From: Pseudomonadota bacterium | GTDB lineage: Bacteria > Pseudomonadota > Gammaproteobacteria > Burkholderiales > Nitrosomonadaceae | Reading direction: 5' to 3' | Assembly: GCA_018240935.1 (NCBI GenBank) | Contig: JAFEEV010000239.1 | Location: forward strand, 1 to 9,257 | Length of the DNA stretch: 9,257 nucleotides | In this document: piece after piece, positions 6,676 through 9,257 of the stretch | Position numbering within the stretch: the stretch's first letter is position 1 | Layout of the letters: each line of letters begins with the position of its first letter | Notes under the pieces: generated by a model | Databases searched by the model: none | Seen by the model: the letters and a program-made list of their open reading frames with translations, nothing else | Told to the model about the DNA's origin: nothing | Program-made: the position numbers and the translations under genes

Positions 6676-7815
6676 ATGACAACCTTTTTGAGTACCAGAA
6701 ATTTCACAGCCCGCTCGAGTGACGAGCAAGAATCCTTAGCGAATGCCCTGGACGCTATTCTTAAGAACGATTATCAGGGCAACTTCTTTGCATTGCTGGG
6801 CATGTACCAGCGCATTCTGGCCGATAACCAGCAGCGCCGCCGCTGGCCGGAAATCCATAAAAAGCTCGATACCCTATTCAAATGCGGCACAGTCGAAGTC
6901 ATCAGCGGACCGATGATCGGCATTCCCGTTTCCATACGCGACAGCGATTATTTCAAGGAAGCCGCTCAGTTGCTCGGTAAGGATCGATCCTTGATGGCCA
7001 ATATCGAATGGATGGCGACCGCCTGGAATGCGACCTACGCCGACACCGGTTTATGGATGGGAAAAACATTCGAGCCGGTAGCGCGTGACAAGGTAGCGAG
7101 AAAAACCGGCAATGATACGAAAACAATGAGCAGCTATGATCCGGCCACAGCGCGCATCGGCCGCAATTTTTTTCGTGCGCCGCCCGATCCCAATGCATTG
7201 CAAGCGATCGGATTGCCGGCGCTAACCCAGTTGTGGAAGCTGAAAGACCGGCCGATGCGTCCGGATACGCCAGGATTCGACGGTGAGTTGCTGGCGGAGA
7301 ATCTGGCCAAGGAAAAAGCGATTCCGTACAGTAAAACGGGCGGTTATTTTCTCTGCAACATGGGAACCTCGGTGGTCCCGGAAATGAACGGCAAGCAAGT
7401 GTATCAGCTCAATTACCGCTGGCCCGGTCTGGGTCCGGTATATCCCATGACGCGCCTGATCGATGAAATCGTCCGCATCGACGACGGCATTTATTTAGGC
7501 CAATTGGTGTTCGCCACGCATCACTACAGTTTGGGAACCTTCACTCTGCCGGATGGCCATGTTCTATCGATCGGCGACAGCTATCCGTACCGTTCGATGA
7601 TCGACAATATTAAGCGCATTTTTCCGGTAGGCTGGGTCGACGACAGCGATCCGTACGATTATCAGAACAACGGGTTTTTCCTGATGGTCGATCCGGCCTA
7701 TGCCAAGGAATTTTATGCGGATAACGCATTTCCGCAACTGCGTCCGCGTCCGGGTGAAATAGGCTACAACGAACTGGGTTATGCGCAAACGGCGATCATT
7801 TCAAGCAAGCCGTAA
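6676..7815 (+). CDS. Unrecognised protein A, first copy of a duplicated domain
   Basis: This is a 379-residue soluble-looking protein without signal peptide or membrane helices, and I do not recognise it. The start is an ATG with a strong AAGGGGGG Shine-Dalgarno a few bases upstream. A helical N-terminus (about 15-60) leads into KLDTLFKCG (C70), then GPMIG at 78-82. W117 is followed ten residues on by WMGKTFE at 127-133. Later come YRWP at 247-250, DEIV at 263-266, DGIYLGQL at 270-277 and a final strand-like GFFLMVDPAY. The same motifs in the same order occur in the next gene. The G-x-M-x-G, W-x-G-K-x-F and late P..D.EI....LGQL...FFL pattern weakly recalls GXWXG plus DUF4334 proteins (function unsettled, possibly lipocalin-like barrels); this is a guess from residue patterns. 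The C-terminus ISSKP reads like the start of a linker that continues, in frame, after the TAA. Confidence 0.8.
   Translation: MTTFLSTRNFTARSSDEQESLANALDAILKNDYQGNFFALLGMYQRILADNQQRRRWPEIHKKLDTLFKCGTVEVISGPMIGIPVSIRDSDYFKEAAQLLGKDRSLMANIEWMATAWNATYADTGLWMGKTFEPVARDKVARKTGNDTKTMSSYDPATARIGRNFFRAPPDPNALQAIGLPALTQLWKLKDRPMRPDTPGFDGELLAENLAKEKAIPYSKTGGYFLCNMGTSVVPEMNGKQVYQLNYRWPGLGPVYPMTRLIDEIVRIDDGIYLGQLVFATHHYSLGTFTLPDGHVLSIGDSYPYRSMIDNIKRIFPVGWVDDSDPYDYQNNGFFLMVDPAYAKEFYADNAFPQLRPRPGEIGYNELGYAQTAIISSKP
7813..7815 (+). other. In-frame TAA between two homologous halves
   Basis: Downstream of this stop the same frame stays open through codons for AAKTATAEVQSW into the next gene. The residues before (ISSKP) and after (AAKTATAE) together look like a single Pro/Ala/Lys/Thr linker. 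The stop may be a nonsense change (one base from AAA, CAA or GAA), a sequencing error, or a real gene boundary. Confidence 0.75.
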
Positions 7816-7839
7816 GCAGCCAAAACGGCAACGGCAGAG

Positions 7840-9138
7840 GTGCAGAGCTGGCCGGAAATCACCGATTGGGCCGAGGGTTGGAAAAAAGATGCAGCGTTGC
7901 AGCGTAAATTCACCACATTCATCCTGGAAGAATCGCCCAAGGGTGCGGAAGATGGCGATGTGAAGCAAATGCGGCATGACGGTGAATCGATTCTGCAAAT
8001 GTTGCAGCGGATCAGCGCGGAAATTTCCGCGCAGAGCAATCCGCAAGATAACTTGAAATATTTTGAGAAGCTCAATCGCCTATTTCGCTGCGGCGTAGCG
8101 CCAACGGTGGAAAATGGTTTATTCCAGGGACATGGCGAGCGCGGTTATAACGTGCGCGCCGATAGCCAGGAGACGAACGAGTGGTATGGCGCAACAACAC
8201 GCACCACCGGTTTTGATTACTATCACGGCGCTACGCTCAATCTGCATTGCGGCTTTATGCAAACTTTTTGTCCCGATCCTGGCGCCACGCCGGGTGATGA
8301 ACAACTTTTCCCCGGCCAGCTTGCCGGTCTGGCGCTGGGACACAGTACACCTAATGTGCTCAATCTGATGTGGCACAGCATCGGCAAGTACATTTTTCCG
8401 TGGGCGGGCAAGTCCTACGAAAAAATATCCGGACGGAAGTTGAGCATGCTGCTCGATGAAAGCGACGATCTGGCCGAGCGCTATCCCGAGCGCGTTCACC
8501 AGCTCAAAACGCATATCGCCAGCGCGCCGCATTACGCTCTGGTGGAAAAAAACAAGGCGCATTATTGGGATGCGGAGGGTGTGTACGCTCAGCATTTGAA
8601 AAACGGCGCCTGGGATCGCGGCATGTCCGATGAAGATAAAGCGTTTTGGGAGAATGAAGCGGCTGCGCACTGGGTGGACGGCAGCAATATCCAGGATAAG
8701 CGCATCATCGCCGCCGATGCGCTGATGCGTATCGCCGATATGAATTACCGCGTGCCGGATGCTTCACTGCAAGCGCTGTCGGAAAGCGGACCGTCGCCGT
8801 TTGCCCGGCAGGGCTACATTTTTCTCGGTGTGGACGACCGCGAATCCATCCTGCCGATGAATAGCGGCAGCGGAAACAAGAAAAAAGTGTTTCAGTTTCA
8901 CTATCGCTTTCCAATGATCGGCGGTCCCGTTCCGATCGGTTTCTGCCTCGATGAAATCGTTGAGATTGCCGACGGCCTTTATTTGGGACAACTGATTTAT
9001 GCCACGGCGTTGGATAGACCGTTCCATTCGTCGGTCGATTCCGCGGAATACCGCTACCAGTTGTTCGGTTATTTTTTGCTGCTCGATGACGCATGGCAGT
9101 ATCACCGATTGGCGATCGGATTGGATACCTTGAATTAG
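7840..9138 (+). CDS. Unrecognised protein B, second diverged copy of the same domain
   Basis: This is a 432-residue protein, not recognised by name, in the same frame as protein A. The GTG start at 7840 has only a weak GGCAGAG before it; it is the first plausible start after the TAA, 24 bases on, so expression may depend on coupling or read-through. It repeats protein A's motifs in order: LFRCG (C84), GLFQG at 93-97, W178 and WAGKSYE at 188-194, YRFP at 355-358, DEIV at 371-374, DGLYLGQL at 378-385, and GYFLLLDDAW near the end. The spacing is longer than in A by about 46 residues between GLFQG and W178, and by about 47 between W178 and DEIV, so B has insertions, including an acidic/aromatic stretch (DEDKAFWENEAAAHWVDG). 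The last base of its TAG stop is also the first base of an IS end, so some C-terminal residues may be lost. No signal peptide or membrane helix is seen. Confidence 0.75.
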   Translation: MQSWPEITDWAEGWKKDAALQRKFTTFILEESPKGAEDGDVKQMRHDGESILQMLQRISAEISAQSNPQDNLKYFEKLNRLFRCGVAPTVENGLFQGHGERGYNVRADSQETNEWYGATTRTTGFDYYHGATLNLHCGFMQTFCPDPGATPGDEQLFPGQLAGLALGHSTPNVLNLMWHSIGKYIFPWAGKSYEKISGRKLSMLLDESDDLAERYPERVHQLKTHIASAPHYALVEKNKAHYWDAEGVYAQHLKNGAWDRGMSDEDKAFWENEAAAHWVDGSNIQDKRIIAADALMRIADMNYRVPDASLQALSESGPSPFARQGYIFLGVDDRESILPMNSGSGNKKKVFQFHYRFPMIGGPVPIGFCLDEIVEIADGLYLGQLIYATALDRPFHSSVDSAEYRYQLFGYFLLLDDAWQYHRLAIGLDTLN

Positions 9139-9257
9139 GGTCTGTTAACACTATCTAAGTGCTTCAACGATAAGAGCGAAATGGATGAAAGAGAGGAAGA
9201 TGACATCCAATTTGTCGAATCTGGAGAATATTCGACGAAATCCTTTCAGCCTGCGGA
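9138..9257 (-). mobile_element. End of an IS5-family-like insertion sequence (partial)
   Basis: The sequence from GGGTCTGTTAACAC at 9138 looks like the terminal repeat on the 3' side of a transposase gene that runs in from the right edge. It lies 13 bases beyond the transposase stop, and the coding strand points toward it. The opposite end is outside the window, so the full repeat, the length and the target duplication (possibly TTA or TA just before 9138) cannot be verified. Confidence 0.7.
9151..9257 (-). CDS. Transposase C-terminus, IS5-family-like (partial)
   Basis: The last 34 residues and the TAG stop of a minus-strand gene are present; the rest is beyond the window. The peptide contains RRLKGFRRIFSRFDKLD followed by a hydrophobic tail, FLSFIHFALIVEALR. 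This is the typical end of DDE transposases of the IS5 family, where 'RLK.FRR...R.DKLD..FL.F' follows the catalytic Glu region. It is a different kind of gene from its left neighbour and points toward it, ending 12 bases from the stop of protein B. Confidence 0.78.
   Translation of the reverse strand, partial: RRLKGFRRIFSRFDKLDVIFLSFIHFALIVEALR

Noticed and set aside
6285..6707. Minus-strand open frame of 140 codons across the end of the reductase gene
   Set aside because: It overlaps the NAD(P)-binding motifs of the reductase and the ribosome site of protein A, and has no recognisable domain.
8119..8670. Minus-strand open frame of 183 codons
   Set aside because: It is antisense to protein B, whose frame carries motifs shared with protein A; low-stop antisense frames are expected in this codon usage.
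8705..9151. Minus-strand Arg/Ser/Pro-rich open frame of 148 codons starting in the IS end
   Set aside because: Its composition is that of a shadow frame opposite the most conserved part of protein B. Transcription from the IS could cross it, but nothing supports translation.
1..9257. CRISPR array, tRNA or rRNA genes
   Set aside because: No regularly spaced direct repeats and no cloverleaf or rRNA-like sequence were recognised by reading both strands.

Overview
The window looks like chromosomal DNA of a Gram-negative betaproteobacterium. The best guess is an ammonia oxidiser of the Nitrosomonas type. The guess rests on the pilC-pilD-coaE-zapD gene order, the protein style, moderate GC, and the mixture of small inverted-repeat elements with an IS5-type transposase tail. 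It is an inference from gene content; no database was searched.

Left part (1-4133), all on the minus strand: a conserved housekeeping cluster read right to left. pilC (type IV pilus inner-membrane platform) is followed by pilD (prepilin peptidase/methylase), coaE (last step of CoA synthesis) and zapD (FtsZ-bundling division factor). Spacings are 20, 3 and 97 bases. Beyond zapD, after about 270 bases without a clear gene, lies the 5' end of an exported protein with a TolB/PD40-like beta-propeller segment, cut by the window edge.

Middle (4134-4592): pilC has no pilB directly upstream. The gap carries two tandem MITE-like elements of about 134 and 150 bp. Each has its own terminal inverted repeats, and their outer ends are related. 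Then come a minus-strand atypical SDR/epimerase-like gene (4593-5489) and, divergently after only 42 bp, a plus-strand ferredoxin-fused flavin reductase (5532-6569).

Right part (6676-9138) is the most unusual. Two unrecognised proteins of 379 and 432 residues lie in the same reading frame, separated by one TAA and 24 further bases that read through as an Ala/Lys/Thr-rich linker. They share an ordered set of motifs and are diverged copies of one domain. They may be one long two-domain gene interrupted by a stop, or a tandem duplicate pair that is translationally coupled. The motif order weakly recalls the GXWXG plus DUF4334 architecture. The second copy stops exactly at the end of an IS5-family-like insertion sequence, whose transposase C-terminus (minus strand) runs off the right edge, so its natural end may have been removed.
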